Shown in pieces: positions 46,156 through 56,100 of a stretch of DNA of 64,000 nt. The translations under genes and the position numbers were made by a program. The notes under the pieces are model-generated. The model saw only the letters and a list, made by a program, of their open reading frames with translations, searched no databases and was not told the origin of the DNA. The first letter of the stretch is position 1. The number at the start of each line of letters is the position of its first letter. This DNA comes from Streptomyces violaceorubidus (GTDB taxonomy: Bacteria; Actinomycetota; Actinomycetes; Streptomycetales; Streptomycetaceae): the NCBI RefSeq assembly GCF_000717995.1, contig NZ_JODM01000022.1, forward strand, positions 1-64,000. Direction: 5' to 3'.

Positions 46156-46444
46156 GGACGCCTCCTCTCACAGCGGGCTTTCGTGCTTCCGCATCCCTAT
46201 GGTCATCCATGATGCGGACGTCGCGCCAAGTGGATAGACGCCGCGCGGGGGGTTTGTGACGGTACTGGTGCACAGCGGATCCGTCGAGAGTCCTTGTGTC
46301 CCAAGGGTCGTTTCCCAAACGGCTGCTGACTGTGAGTGAAATATGATTCTTCACGGCACACGGGTGAGAGCGGGTGCGGACGGGTGAAGGCGACGGTCGG
46401 TACGATGCCGCAGCTCAGGGTCGTACCAACCACGGGGGAGCGTC

Positions 46445-47635
46445 GTGTTCGGAATCGTCAGGCCGTGCAGGCACCGGCTCGGAGAGAGCCTCACGAGCCA
46501 GTGGATGGCTCATTTGTGCGGGTTGTGCCTCGCGCTGCGCAAGGACCACGGGCAGTTCGCGCGCATCGTGACGAACTATGACGGGCTGCTCATATCGGTT
46601 CTGACGGAGGCTCAGGCCGAGCGGGGCGGTGCGGGCGCCGGGCGGCGCACCGCGGGGCCCTGTCCGCTGCGCGGGATGCGCACCGCGTCCGTCGCGCACG
46701 GCGAGGGCGCCCGCCTCGCCGCGGCCGTCTCCCTCGTGCTGGCCTCGGCCAAGGTGCGCGACCACGTCGCCGACGGGGACGGCCTGCTGGCCCGTCGGCC
46801 GGTGGCCCTCGCCGCCCGCCGGATCGCCACCGGCTGGGACGCGGCGGGGGCGCGCGGCGGCAGCGCCGTCGGCTTCGACACCGCCGTACTGGTCGACGCC
46901 GTGGACCGGCAGGGCGGCATCGAGGCCCTCGCCGGGCCGGGGACGCCCCTGCTCACCGTCACCGAACCGACCGAGACGGCGACCGCCGCCGCCTTCGCGC
47001 ACACCGCGCACCTCGCCGGGCGGCCGCACAACGCCGCGCCGCTCGCCGAGGCCGGGCGGCTCTTCGGCCGGCTCGCCCATCTCCTGGACGCCGTGGAGGA
47101 CCGGGAGGCCGACGCCGCGTCCGGCGCCTGGAACCCGCTCACCGCCACCGGGACGCCGCTCACCGAGGCCCGCCGGCTCGCGGACGACGCCGTGCGCGGG
47201 GTGCGGCTGGCCCTGCGGGAGGCCGAGTTCACCGACGGGCGGCTGGTGCACCGGCTGCTCGTGCACGAGCTGGGCAGTGCCGTGGACCGCGCGTTCGGCA
47301 CCGTCTCGTGCGCCCACGGCAGCCATCCGTACGCCCCTCCCGGCGCGCCCGGCACCCCGGGCGCCCCCGGTGGGCCGACGCCCCCGGAGCCGCCGCGTCG
47401 CGACCGGCGCGGGCTGCTCGCGGGCTGCGCCGTGTGGCTGGGGCTGGCCTGCACGTGCCAGATGTGCTGCGGCACGTTCGAGGACCCCTGGAGCGGGCAG
47501 CGCAGGGAAGGGCTCTGCTCCCAGTGCGACTGCGGCAACTGCTGCGACTGCTGCGACTGCTGCAGTAATTGCTGCGGCGACGACGGGTGCGGCTGCGACG
47601 GCTGCGACGGCTGCGACTGCGGGTGCAGCTGCTGA
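46445..47635 (+). CDS. DUF5685 protein with a cysteine-rich tail
   Basis: The 396-aa protein starts at GTG 46445. The first ~300 residues match the DUF5685 family (FGIVRPCRHRLGESLTSQW, AHLCGLCLALRKDHGQFARI, PCPLRGMRTASVAHGEGARL), with conserved cysteines and helical content suggestive of metal or cofactor binding. A Pro/Gly linker leads to a terminal ~70 residues containing 23 cysteines, arranged as CTCQMCC, CSQCDCGNCCDCCDCC and similar. Such density suggests metallothionein-like zinc or iron-sulfur storage, which is inference. It is divergent from sflA. Confidence 0.87.
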   Translation: MFGIVRPCRHRLGESLTSQWMAHLCGLCLALRKDHGQFARIVTNYDGLLISVLTEAQAERGGAGAGRRTAGPCPLRGMRTASVAHGEGARLAAAVSLVLASAKVRDHVADGDGLLARRPVALAARRIATGWDAAGARGGSAVGFDTAVLVDAVDRQGGIEALAGPGTPLLTVTEPTETATAAAFAHTAHLAGRPHNAAPLAEAGRLFGRLAHLLDAVEDREADAASGAWNPLTATGTPLTEARRLADDAVRGVRLALREAEFTDGRLVHRLLVHELGSAVDRAFGTVSCAHGSHPYAPPGAPGTPGAPGGPTPPEPPRRDRRGLLAGCAVWLGLACTCQMCCGTFEDPWSGQRREGLCSQCDCGNCCDCCDCCSNCCGDDGCGCDGCDGCDCGCSC

Positions 47636-47667
47636 GGAGCCGTCATCCCCGGGGGCTCTCCCGGTCG

Positions 47668-47876
47668 TCAGGTCTTCAGCTCCGGGGGTGGGATCTCGGA
47701 CTTCGCCCTCGCCGACTCCGTCGTGCCCACTTCTTCAGGAGGCGGGTCGACGTCCTGGCCGGTCAGCGTCTTGCGGAGGGGGCACCGGAGCCGCACGCCG
47801 TGAGTAGCGGGGCGGCCGAGGTGATCGGGGCGAAAGGGGTGAAGAGTCGTTTTCGGGCATGCGGCGGCGTGCGCAT
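47668..47876 (-). pseudogene. Small lipoprotein gene with a one-base frameshift
   Basis: ATG 47876 has AGGAG nine bases upstream (minus strand). The first frame reads a basic start, a hydrophobic stretch and a lipobox, APLLTACGSG, then stops at 47763 after 37 codons. From the C5 run just after the lipobox, the +1 frame continues as LRKTLTGQDVDPPPEEVGTT and ends IPPPELKT at 47668. Adding one C to the run joins both into a 69-aa lipoprotein. The intact halves argue for a recent mutation or a sequencing error. Family unknown. Confidence 0.65.
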
Positions 47877-47978
47877 CGTCGGTGGTCTCCTGAGAGCGAA
47901 GGCTTGGGGCGACGCGAGAGGGGTGTGCGCGTGTGAAGGCGGGTCGGCGGCGGGCCGGACCCGAGGAGGCCCCGACGG

Positions 47979-48010
47979 GATCAGGCGATCAAGCGATCAA
48001 GCGATCAGGC
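47979..48010 (+). repeat. Four tandem copies of an 8-bp unit
   Basis: GATCAGGC, GATCAAGC, GATCAAGC, GATCAGGC follow each other, then a degenerate GATACGGG. Such a short tandem array is prone to slippage. It lies in a gene-free stretch beside the truncated monooxygenase. Confidence 0.85.
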
Positions 48011-48095
48011 GATACGGGTGAGCACGTGAGCACGCGATCGGGGCGGGCAGGGGGTCGGCTGAACAGGCACAGGACCACACTCGACCGAAGTCGAT

Positions 48096-48350
48096 GTGGG
48101 AGCGCGTGACCAGCCACCGCTGTGGTTCGTGGGCACGCCCGAGGAGGTCGCCGCCGAACTGACGGAGTTCGTGGCGCGGGACGCCGCCGACGGCTTCGTC
48201 CTCGTCCCGCATCTGACCCCGGGCGGGCTGGACGAGTTCGTGGACCGGGTGGTCCCGTTGCTCCAGGAGCGCGGCGCGTTCCGTACCCGGTACGAGGGTG
48301 CCACCCTGCGCTCCCACCTCGGTCCGGCCGAACCGGTGCGGAAGGCTTGA
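48096..48350 (+). pseudogene. C-terminal remnant of a luciferase-like FMN monooxygenase
   Basis: The frame encodes PLWFVGTPEEVAAELTEFV, then DAADGFVLVPHLTPGGLDEF and VVPLLQERGAFRTRYEGATL, which is the C-terminal ~80 residues of the nitrilotriacetate/pristinamycin-type (NtaA/SnaA) flavin monooxygenases. The ~350 residues of catalytic barrel expected before it are absent, and the upstream sequence is unrelated, so this is a truncated relic. It ends four bases before the DUF1684 gene, probably its former operon neighbour. Confidence 0.8.
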
Positions 48351-48353
48351 AGC

Positions 48354-49200
48354 ATGACCATGGGCTCACCGGGCGACGCGCCGGACAAGGCGCTGCGCAC
48401 CGCGTCCGGCGAGGGGCCCGGCGATGCGTCCGACGCGTGGCAGCGCCGGCACGCCGAGCGCGTCGCCACGGTCTCGGCGCCCTACGGACCGCTCGCGCCG
48501 ACCGGCACACACTGGCTGGAGGACCATCCGGACGGGCAACTTCCGGACATCCCCGGGCGGTGGACGACGGACGGCGAGGCGGTGCCGCTGACGGCGGGCC
48601 GCGCGGCCGGGCTCACCGTGGACGGGCGGCCCCTCGACGGCGAGGTGCGGCTCACGTCCGACCCGGGTCCGGCGGGCGGCGCCCGGGTGGCCCGCGGCGA
48701 GCGGCGGCTGGTCGTCCTGGTCCGCGAGGGGCTGTGGGGCGTCCGGGACTTCGACCCGGCCGCCCCCGCACGGCGGGCGTTTCGCGGTATCGCGGCCACG
48801 CCGTACGACCCGCGCTGGTCGGTGCCGGGCCGCTTCACCCTGTACGAGGCGGGTCCGCGCAGCGTGCGGGTGTCGAACGCGGACGGACGGGAGCGCGGGC
48901 CGGCGCTCGGCGGGGGAACTGGCCTTCGAGCCGGCCGGGCGGCACCACACGCTCCAGGTGGGCGTCGAGGGCGACGGTTCGCTGTGGGCCGTCTTCGCCG
49001 ACGCCACCAGCGGGGACACCAGTTGCCGCTTCCGGTTCCTGCGCCCGGCCGTGCCGGACGCCGAGGGGCGTACGACGGTCGACCTCAACCGTGCCGTGCC
49101 GCCGCCGTGCGCGTGCGCCGACCACTTCGTCTGTCCCTTCCCGCCGCCGGGGAACACCCTGGAGGCCCACGTCGCCGCGGGGGAGCGCGAACTGCGTTGA
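48354..49200 (+). pseudogene. DUF1684 protein gene broken by a frameshift
   Basis: The first frame (from ATG 48354) gives the DUF1684 N-terminal part (WQRRHAERVATVSAPYGPLA, FDPAAPARRAFRGIAATPYD). At the G5 run 48912-48916 the reading must drop one base: the other frame then continues GGELAFEPAGRHHTLQVGVE and ends with the hallmark DLNRAVPPPCACADHFVCPF up to 49200. With four G residues a 281-aa protein is restored. DUF1684 proteins have no known enzymatic role. It follows the monooxygenase relic by four bases. Confidence 0.82.
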
Positions 49201-49407
49201 GCCCGAGCGGGGTTTGGTAAAGGCCGTTCAAAGGCGGACGACCGAAAGGCACTCTTGCGCCGACCGGTCGTTCGGCCGAGACTTCAACCTCAGCGCTTGT
49301 CAGGGGCACGACGTATCCGGGAATCCGGAGGTCCGTCCCTGGCTGCGCCTCACGGGCCCCCACCCCCACGAGAGGGGCCCCCGACTTCCCCTGTGGAGGA
49401 ACGAAAA

Positions 49408-50310
49408 GTGAGGATCAAGCGCACCACCCCCCGCAGCGGCATCACGAGACGGACTCGGCTGATCGCCGTGTCCACCGGCCTCGTGGCCGCCGCCGCCGTC
49501 GCGATCCCCAGCGCGAACGCGGCACCCACCCCGGCCGCCTTCAGCGCCGCCGAGCTGAGCAGCGCCAGCAACGCGGTACTCCAGGCCGACGTCCCCGGCA
49601 CCGCCTGGGCCGTCGACACCAAGACCGGCCAGGTGCTCGTCACCGCCGACAGCACCGTCTCCCAGGCCGAGATAGCGAAGATCAAGGAGCAGGCCGGCGA
49701 CAAGGCCGACGCGCTCACGATCAAGCGCACCCCCGGCAAGTTCAACAAGCTCATCCAGGGCGGCGACGCCATCTACGCGAGCAGCTGGCGCTGCTCCCTC
49801 GGCTTCAACGTCCGTGCCAGCAACGGCACCGAGTACTTCCTGACCGCCGGACACTGCACCGACGGCGCCGGCGCCTGGCGCGCCAGCTCCGGAGGCACCG
49901 TCATCGGGCAGACGACGGGCTCCAGCTTCCCGGGCAACGACTACGGCATCGTGCAGTACACCGGGTCCGTCGCCCGGCCCGGCACCGCCAACGGCGTGGA
50001 CATCACCCGCGCCGCCACCCCGAGCGTGGGCACCACCGTCATCCGTGACGGCTCCACCACCGGCACCCACAGCGGCCGGGTCACCGCCCTGAACGCCACC
50101 GTCAACTACGGCGGCGGCGACATAGTCTCCGGCCTGATCCAGACCACGGTCTGCGCCGAGCCCGGCGACTCCGGCGGCTCGCTCTACGGCAGCAACGGCA
50201 CCGCGTACGGTCTGACCTCCGGCGGCAGCGGCAACTGCTCCTCGGGCGGGACGACGTTCTTCCAGCCGGTGACGGAGGCCCTGAGCGCCTACGGCGTCAG
50301 CGTCTACTAG
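49408..50310 (+). CDS. Streptogrisin-type secreted serine protease (S1E)
   Basis: The 300-aa preproprotein starts at GTG 49408 after GGAGGA. A signal peptide (~1-38, ending SANA) is followed by an alpha-lytic-type prodomain (~40-115) and the mature chymotrypsin-fold enzyme. The triad is TAGHC (His ~149), GNDYG (Asp ~178) and EPGDSGGSL (Ser ~255). The mature part is close in layout to S. griseus proteases A and B, with two disulfide cysteine pairs. It is exported and self-activates by prodomain cleavage. A perfect terminator follows at 50385. Confidence 0.93.
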   Translation: MRIKRTTPRSGITRRTRLIAVSTGLVAAAAVAIPSANAAPTPAAFSAAELSSASNAVLQADVPGTAWAVDTKTGQVLVTADSTVSQAEIAKIKEQAGDKADALTIKRTPGKFNKLIQGGDAIYASSWRCSLGFNVRASNGTEYFLTAGHCTDGAGAWRASSGGTVIGQTTGSSFPGNDYGIVQYTGSVARPGTANGVDITRAATPSVGTTVIRDGSTTGTHSGRVTALNATVNYGGGDIVSGLIQTTVCAEPGDSGGSLYGSNGTAYGLTSGGSGNCSSGGTTFFQPVTEALSAYGVSVY

Positions 50311-50646
50311 TCGGCGGTCCGTCAGTACCCCAGCACGTCGTACGTCACGTCACGTCACGTATCGAGCGCAGCCGGCAGCGCGCCGAGCCCCCGCACACCG
50401 CAGCGACGGTGTGCGGGGGCTCCTCCGTGTTCCCCGGGGTGTCCGCCGGTGCGCCCGGCGCGGATCCTGCGGGAAGAGGCGTGAAGGGTGAAGGCGGTGT
50501 GACCGCGCTGAAGTTGTCGTGCGCACGTCCTGATGTCGACCTTGTGTGCGGCCTGTGGAGTCGGAAGAGTCAACGCTCGTCAACCAGCCTTCCGGTCCGC
50601 GAGGTCCCCACAACCTCCGGGCCGACCCCCCACAGGAGGACGTGAG
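50311..50646. other. 336-bp gap between the two protease genes
   Basis: It contains a short CACGT/CGTCA tandem array (about 50336-50361), the terminator at 50385-50422, and the promoter region of the second protease, which is GC-poorer around 50500-50580. AGGAGG at 50635-50640 is the downstream ribosome site. No gene is visible. Confidence 0.6.
50385..50422 (+). terminator. Terminator of the first protease gene
   Basis: A perfect 16-bp GC-rich stem (50385-50400 with 50407-50422) encloses a 6-nt loop, 75 bp after the stop. It makes the two protease genes separate transcription units. Confidence 0.88.
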
Positions 50647-51729
50647 TTGAAGCACCGACGCATACCCGGGCGGCGGGCCGCCGTGGTAGGTGCGGGAATC
50701 ACCGCACTGGTCGCCGCGGGAGTCACCTTCCAGAGCGCGAACGCCAGCGAGGCCCCGAAGACCGCCGCCCCCGAGGCCCTGTCCGTCGCGGCGGCCGGGA
50801 AGCTCGCCTCCACGCTGCTCGGCGACCTCGGCGCCGACGCGGCCGGCACGTACTACGACGCGCAGGCCAGGAGCCTCGTCGTCAACGTGCTCGACGAGAG
50901 TGCCGCGCGCACCGTCGAGGAGGCGGGCGCCGAGGCGAGAGTCGTCGAGAACTCGCTCGCCGATCTGAAGAGCGCGCGCACCGCCCTCGCGAAGGACGCG
51001 ACCATCCCGGGCACGTCCTGGGCGACCGACCCGACCACCAACAAGATCGTCGTCACCGCCGACCGCACGGTCTCCGCGGCCGAACTGTCCCGGCTGACCA
51101 AGGTGGTCGACGGGCTGGGCGCCAAGGCCGAGCTCAAGCGCACCACGGGCGAGTACAGGCCCTTCGTCGCGGGCGGCGACGCCATCACCGGAGGCGGCGG
51201 GCGCTGCTCGCTCGGCTTCAACGTGACCAAGGGCGGTGAGCCGTACTTCATCACCGCCGGACACTGCACCGAGTCCATTTCGAGCTGGTCGGACTCCTCC
51301 GGGAACGTCATCGGCGAGAACGAGGCGTCCAGCTTCCCGGACAACGACTACGGCCTGGTCAAGTACACCGCCGACGTGGACCACCCGAGCGAGGTGAACC
51401 TCTACAACGGGTCCTCGCAGGCCATCTCGGGCGCCGCCGAGGCCACCGTCGGCATGGAGGTGACCCGCAGCGGTTCCACCACCCAGGTGCACGACGGGAC
51501 GGTGACCGGCCTGGACGCCACCGTGAACTACGGCAACGGCGACATCGTCAACGGCCTGATCCAGACCGACGTCTGCGCCGAGCCCGGCGACAGCGGCGGC
51601 TCGCTCTTCTCGGGCGACAAGGCCATCGGCCTCACCTCCGGCGGCAGCGGCGACTGCACCTCGGGCGGGGAGACCTTCTTCCAGCCCGTGACGGAGGCCC
51701 TGTCGGCCACCGGTACGCAGATCGGCTGA
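50647..51729 (+). CDS. Streptogrisin-type secreted serine protease (S1E), longer prodomain
   Basis: The 360-aa preproprotein starts at TTG 50647; the ribosome site CAGGAGG shortly upstream decides this rare start. A signal peptide (~1-37, ending NASEA) and a longer alpha-lytic-type prodomain (~40-175) precede the mature enzyme, like streptogrisin D. The triad is TAGHC (His ~206), DNDYG (Asp ~234) and EPGDSGGSL (Ser ~316). It is a paralogue of the gene upstream, and the last 30 residues are nearly the same. Specificity is not predictable by eye. Confidence 0.93.
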   Translation: MKHRRIPGRRAAVVGAGITALVAAGVTFQSANASEAPKTAAPEALSVAAAGKLASTLLGDLGADAAGTYYDAQARSLVVNVLDESAARTVEEAGAEARVVENSLADLKSARTALAKDATIPGTSWATDPTTNKIVVTADRTVSAAELSRLTKVVDGLGAKAELKRTTGEYRPFVAGGDAITGGGGRCSLGFNVTKGGEPYFITAGHCTESISSWSDSSGNVIGENEASSFPDNDYGLVKYTADVDHPSEVNLYNGSSQAISGAAEATVGMEVTRSGSTTQVHDGTVTGLDATVNYGNGDIVNGLIQTDVCAEPGDSGGSLFSGDKAIGLTSGGSGDCTSGGETFFQPVTEALSATGTQIG

Positions 51730-51749
51730 GCCGTACCCGCACACCTGTG

Positions 51750-51781
51750 AAGTCCCGTCCCGCGCGCGAGGGGCGGGACTT
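51750..51781 (+). terminator. Terminator of the second protease gene
   Basis: AAGTCCCG and CGGGACTT form the outer stem, extended inward by GC pairs and one wobble, 20 bp after the stop. The right arm touches the tandem repeat that follows. Confidence 0.8.
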
Positions 51782-51869
51782 CCGCGTGCCCGCCCAGGGG
51801 TCCGCGTGCCGCCCGGGGAACCGCGTGGCCCGCCCGGGGATCCGAGTGCCCGCCCGGGCTTCCGCGTCC
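51781..51869 (+). repeat. Minisatellite of a ~20-bp unit
   Basis: Four and a half imperfect copies of TCCGCGTGCCCGCCCGGGGA (19-21 bp each) run from 51781 to 51869, just before the stop of the convergent membrane-protein gene at 51879. Copy-number change would not affect either coding region. Confidence 0.85.
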
Positions 51870-51878
51870 GTACGGCGG

Positions 51879-52955
51879 TCAGTCGGCCCGCGCGGGGGGC
51901 AGTTCCGCCTCCGGCCGGCCGCGGCGGGGCAGCGCGGCCGCCAGCATGGTGATCACCGTCCCCGCGACCGCCCACGCCCACAGCACCAGCAGGGAGGCGG
52001 TCACGTCGTTCCCCTTGAAGTAGGCGATCGAGCGGGCCGTCCAGGTGCCGGCGCCCGGGGGCAGTGCCGGGCCGATCGCCTTCCAGAACGGCGGCAGCAG
52101 CGGCAGCGGGAAGGCGCCGCCCGCGCTCGGGTTGCCCGCGATCACCACCAGCAGGATCGCCAGACCGATGCCGACGATCCCGAAGACGCCCTGGAGGGCG
52201 AGCGTGGCGGCGCCCACCGCGAAGGTGATCAGCGCGCCGAGCCCCCACAGGTCCAGCACGCCGCCGGGCAGCGCGCCCAGGACCGGCCCGATGATCACCG
52301 CGCCGCCGAGCCCGCCGACGATCGAGACCAGCGCCATCACGATCAGCCGGATCGCCGCCCGGCGCGGGTTGGCCGGCCGGGCGCCGGTGCTGATCGCGAG
52401 GATCGAGGCGCACAGGTAGCCGCCGACGCACCAGCCCACGACCAGGTAGAAGGACGACAGCCCGTCGAAGTCGTGGGACGAGGCCGGAGCCACGTCGACC
52501 ACCCGCACCGCGCGTCTTTCGGCCTGCTCCACCTTGCCGACGATGCCCTCCAGGGTGGTGGCGAGGACGGTGCCGCCGCCGGAGGCGACCAGCAGGGTGT
52601 CGGTGCGGCCGGAGGGGTCGACGACCAGGGCACCGTCGATCTCCCGGTCCATGATCTGCCGCCGGGCGCCCGCCTCGTCGGCCACCGCGCGCGGGTCCAG
52701 CGGGGAGCCGGGCAGTCCTTCCAGCCGGTCCACCGTCTGCCCGGCGGCCGCCCCGGGGGCGACCACCCCGAAGGGCACGTCCTTGGGTCTCGGATCGTGC
52801 AGCGCCCCCACGTAGGAGGCGATGAACAGCAGCTGGAGCGCGATCACGCCGAGCACCAGCAGGGTGGCCCGCGGGGTGACGGCGTCCTTCACCTCACCGA
52901 GGAAGGAGCCGCTTCGCGTGCCGCTTCGCGTGCCGGGGCCCGGTGTGTGTGACAT
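51879..52955 (-). CDS. ABC-2/YhgE-like membrane protein
   Basis: The 358-aa protein starts at ATG 52955. One N-terminal transmembrane helix (TLLVLGVIALQLLFIASYVG) is followed by a ~130-residue external domain (DVPFGVVAPGAAAGQTVDRL, DGALVVDPSGRTDTLLVASG) and five to six helices, the layout of YhgE/Pip and DUF3533-type ABC-2 permease-like proteins. No ATPase gene is adjacent. Function in the family ranges from export to phage receptor, so none is assigned. It is divergent from dnaE2, with the LexA box between them. Confidence 0.82.
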   Translation of the reverse strand: MSHTPGPGTRSGTRSGSFLGEVKDAVTPRATLLVLGVIALQLLFIASYVGALHDPRPKDVPFGVVAPGAAAGQTVDRLEGLPGSPLDPRAVADEAGARRQIMDREIDGALVVDPSGRTDTLLVASGGGTVLATTLEGIVGKVEQAERRAVRVVDVAPASSHDFDGLSSFYLVVGWCVGGYLCASILAISTGARPANPRRAAIRLIVMALVSIVGGLGGAVIIGPVLGALPGGVLDLWGLGALITFAVGAATLALQGVFGIVGIGLAILLVVIAGNPSAGGAFPLPLLPPFWKAIGPALPPGAGTWTARSIAYFKGNDVTASLLVLWAWAVAGTVITMLAAALPRRGRPEAELPPARAD

Positions 52956-53059
52956 GTCCCCACAGTCCTGGTCGGGGAGCGTTTGCGCAGGTGGGGCGGG
53001 GCCGAACGGATGTCGCACATACATTCGAGGATGAGGGTATGGTGGGTGGAGTAGTTGGG

Positions 53060-53071
53060 AACAGGCGTTCG
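53060..53071. promoter_or_regulatory. LexA (SOS) box before dnaE2
   Basis: GAACAGGCGTTC is a perfect GAAC-N4-GTTC actinobacterial SOS box, followed directly by a -10-like GATAAT at 53072-53077. It lies 58 bp before the dnaE2 start, so LexA should repress dnaE2 and the imuB-like gene until DNA damage. The divergent membrane-protein gene starts 105 bp away. Confidence 0.88.
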
Positions 53072-53128
53072 ATAATGGCGTTCGGGTCTCCATGGGTATG
53101 CGTCGGTTCATGAGTCGGGAGGTGCGTG

Positions 53129-56100
53129 ATGCCGGGTTTCACGCACCTGCACACCGTCTCCGGGTTCTCCGCCCGTTACGGCGCCTCCCACCCGGAGCGG
53201 CTGGCCGGGCGCGCCATCGAGCGGGGCATGGACGCCCTCGCCCTCACCGACCGCGACACCCTCGCTGGCACGGTCCGCTTCGCCAAGGCCTGCGCGAAGG
53301 CGGGCGTCCGCCCCCTGTTCGGCGCGGAGCTGGCGGTGGCGGCCCCCGAGCCCGAGCCCGAGGCCGACCGCACGGACACCTCGGTGCGCCGGGACCGGTG
53401 CCGCACCCCCGTGCGCGGCGGCGCCTTCGTCGACGAGTCGGCCCCGCGGGTGACCTTCCTCGCCCGCGACGGCGCCCGCGGCTGGGCCGACCTGTGCCGT
53501 CTGGTCTCCGCCGCCCACACGGCCGAGGGCATCCCGCTGCTGTCCTGGCCCGACAACCACGCCGACGGTCTGACCGTCCTGCTCGGCCCCGACTCCGACG
53601 TCGGCCGCGCCCTCGCCGCCGGGCGTCCCGACCGCGCGGCGCGGCTCCTCGCCCCCTGGCGGGAGGTCTACGGCGACGCCCTGCGCCTGGAGGCCGTCTG
53701 GCACGGCCGCGAGGGCACCGGCCCCGGCTCCCTGCGGCTGGCCTCCCGCACCGTCGGCTTCGCCGCCGAGCAGGGCGTGCGGCCGGTGCTCTCCAACGCC
53801 GTCCGCTACGCCGACCCCGGCCAGGGCGAGGTCGCCGACGTCCTGGACGCCGCTCGCCGGCTGGTCCCGATCGACGCCACCGGGGAACTGGACTCCGGCG
53901 AGGCCTGGCTCAAGGACGCCGGTGCCATGCGGCACGCCGCCGAGCGGATCGTCGAGTCCGCGGGCTTCCGGCGCGACACCGCGCACCGCCTGCTGGAGCA
54001 GACCCGGGCCACGGCCGCCGAGTGCCTGGTCGACCCCGAGGACGACCTCGGCATGGGCGCCGTCCACTTCCCCGAACCGCACCTCGTCGGCGCCGGCCGC
54101 CGCACCGCCCAGCGGACGCTCGCCTCCCGGGCGGCGGCGGGCATGGTGCGGCACGGCTACGACCGGCGCCGGGACCACCGGGAGTACTGGGAGCGGATGC
54201 ACCACGAGCTGGACATCATCGCCCACCACGGCTTCGCCTCGTACTTCCTCACCGTCGCCCAGGTCGTGGACGACGTACGGCACCTGGGCATCCGGGTCGC
54301 CGCGCGCGGCTCCGGCGCGGGCTCGCTCGTCAACCACCTGCTCGGCATCGCACACGCCGACCCGGTCGAGCACGGGCTGCTGATGGAGCGCTTCCTGTCC
54401 AAGGAGCGGGTCGTGCTGCCCGACATCGACATCGACGTGGAGTCCGCGCGCCGGCTGGAGGTCTACCGCGCGATCATCGGCCGGTTCGGCACCGAGCGGG
54501 TCGCCATGGTCGCCATGCCGGAGACCTACCGGGTGCGCCACGCCATCCGCGACGTGGGCGCCGCCCTGTCCATGGACCCGGCCGAGATCGACCGGGTCGC
54601 CAAGTCCTTCCCGCACATCCGCGCCCGCGACGCCCGCGCGGCCCTGGAGGAGCTGCCCGAACTCAAAGCGCTGGCGGGGGAGCAGGAGCGGTACGGCAGG
54701 CTCTGGGGCCTGGTGGAGGGCCTGGACGCCCTCCCGCGCGGTGTCGCCATGCACCCCTGCGGCGTCCTGCTGTCCGACGCCTCCCTGCTCTCCCGTACGC
54801 CGGTCATGCCGACCAGCGGTGAAGGCTTTCCGATGGCCCAGTTCGACAAGGACGACGTGGAGGACCTCGGGCTGCTCAAGCTGGACGTGCTCGGGGTGCG
54901 GATGCAGTCGGCGATGGCGCACGCGGTCGCCGAGGTGAAGCGGGCCACGGGCGCCGAGGTCGACCTGGACGCCGTACCGGAGGGCGACCCGGCGACGTAC
55001 CGGATGATCCGGTCCGCCGAGACGCTGGGCTGCTTCCAGATCGAGTCGCCGGGCCAGCGGGACCTGGTGGGCAGGCTCCAGCCGTCGACCTTCCACGACC
55101 TCGTGGTCGACATCTCGCTCTTCCGGCCGGGACCGGTCGCCGCCGACATGGTGCGGCCGTTCATCGAGGCCCGGCACGGACGGGCGCCGGTGCGCTACCC
55201 GCACGAGGACCTGGCGGAGCCGCTGGCGGGGACGTACGGGGTCGTCGTCTTCCACGAGCAGATCATCGACATCGTCGCCATCATGACCGGCTGCGGACGC
55301 GGCGAGGCGGACCGGGTGCGGCGCGGTCTTTCCGACCCGGAGTCGCAGGGGCGGATCAAGGTGTGGTTCGCCCAGCACGCGACAGCGAACGGCTATGACG
55401 CGGAAACGATTCAGCGGACCTGGGAGATCGTCGAGGCGTTCGGCAGCTACGGCTTCTGCAAGGCGCACGCCGTCGCCTTCGCCGTGCCGACCTACCAGTC
55501 GGCCTGGCTGAAGGCCCATCACCCGGCCGCCTTCTACGCGGGGCTGCTCACCCACGACCCCGGCATGTACCCCAAGCGGCTGCTGCTGGCGGACGCGCGG
55601 CGGCGCGGGGTGCCGATCCTGCCGCTGGACGTGAACAAGTCCGGGGTCGCACACAGGATCGAACTGGTGTCTGAATCACGGTCACGGAAGCCCGCCACCT
55701 GGGGTCTGCGCCTCGCCCTCTCGGACGTGCACGGCATCAGCGAGGCGGAGGCGGAGCGGATCGCCGAGGGGCAGCCCTACGCCTCCCTGCTCGACTTCTG
55801 GGAACGGGCCCGCCCCAGCAGGCCGCTGGCCGGACGGCTCGCCCAGGTCGGCGCGCTGGACGCGTTCGGCGCCAACCGCCGCGACCTGCAACTGCACCTG
55901 ACCGAACTGCACCGCGGCGCCCGGGGCGGACGCGGCGACCAGCTCCCCCTGTCCGGCGGACGCCGGACCGCCTCCGCCGGACTGCCCGACCTCACCTCGG
56001 CGGAGAAGCTCAGCGCCGAACTCGGCGTGCTCTCCATGGACGCCTCGCGCAACCTGATGGACGACCACCGCACCTTCCTGCGCGAGCTGGGCGTGGTGTC

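Noticed and set aside
47569..48021. 150-codon plus-strand frame after the DUF5685 gene
   Set aside because: It begins as an Arg/Leu shadow of the cysteine tail and then runs antisense to the split lipoprotein gene.
49211..49232. AdpA-type operator upstream of the first protease gene
   Set aside because: AGGCCGTTCA deviates from TGGCSNGWWY at two key positions, so the match is no better than chance in this sequence.
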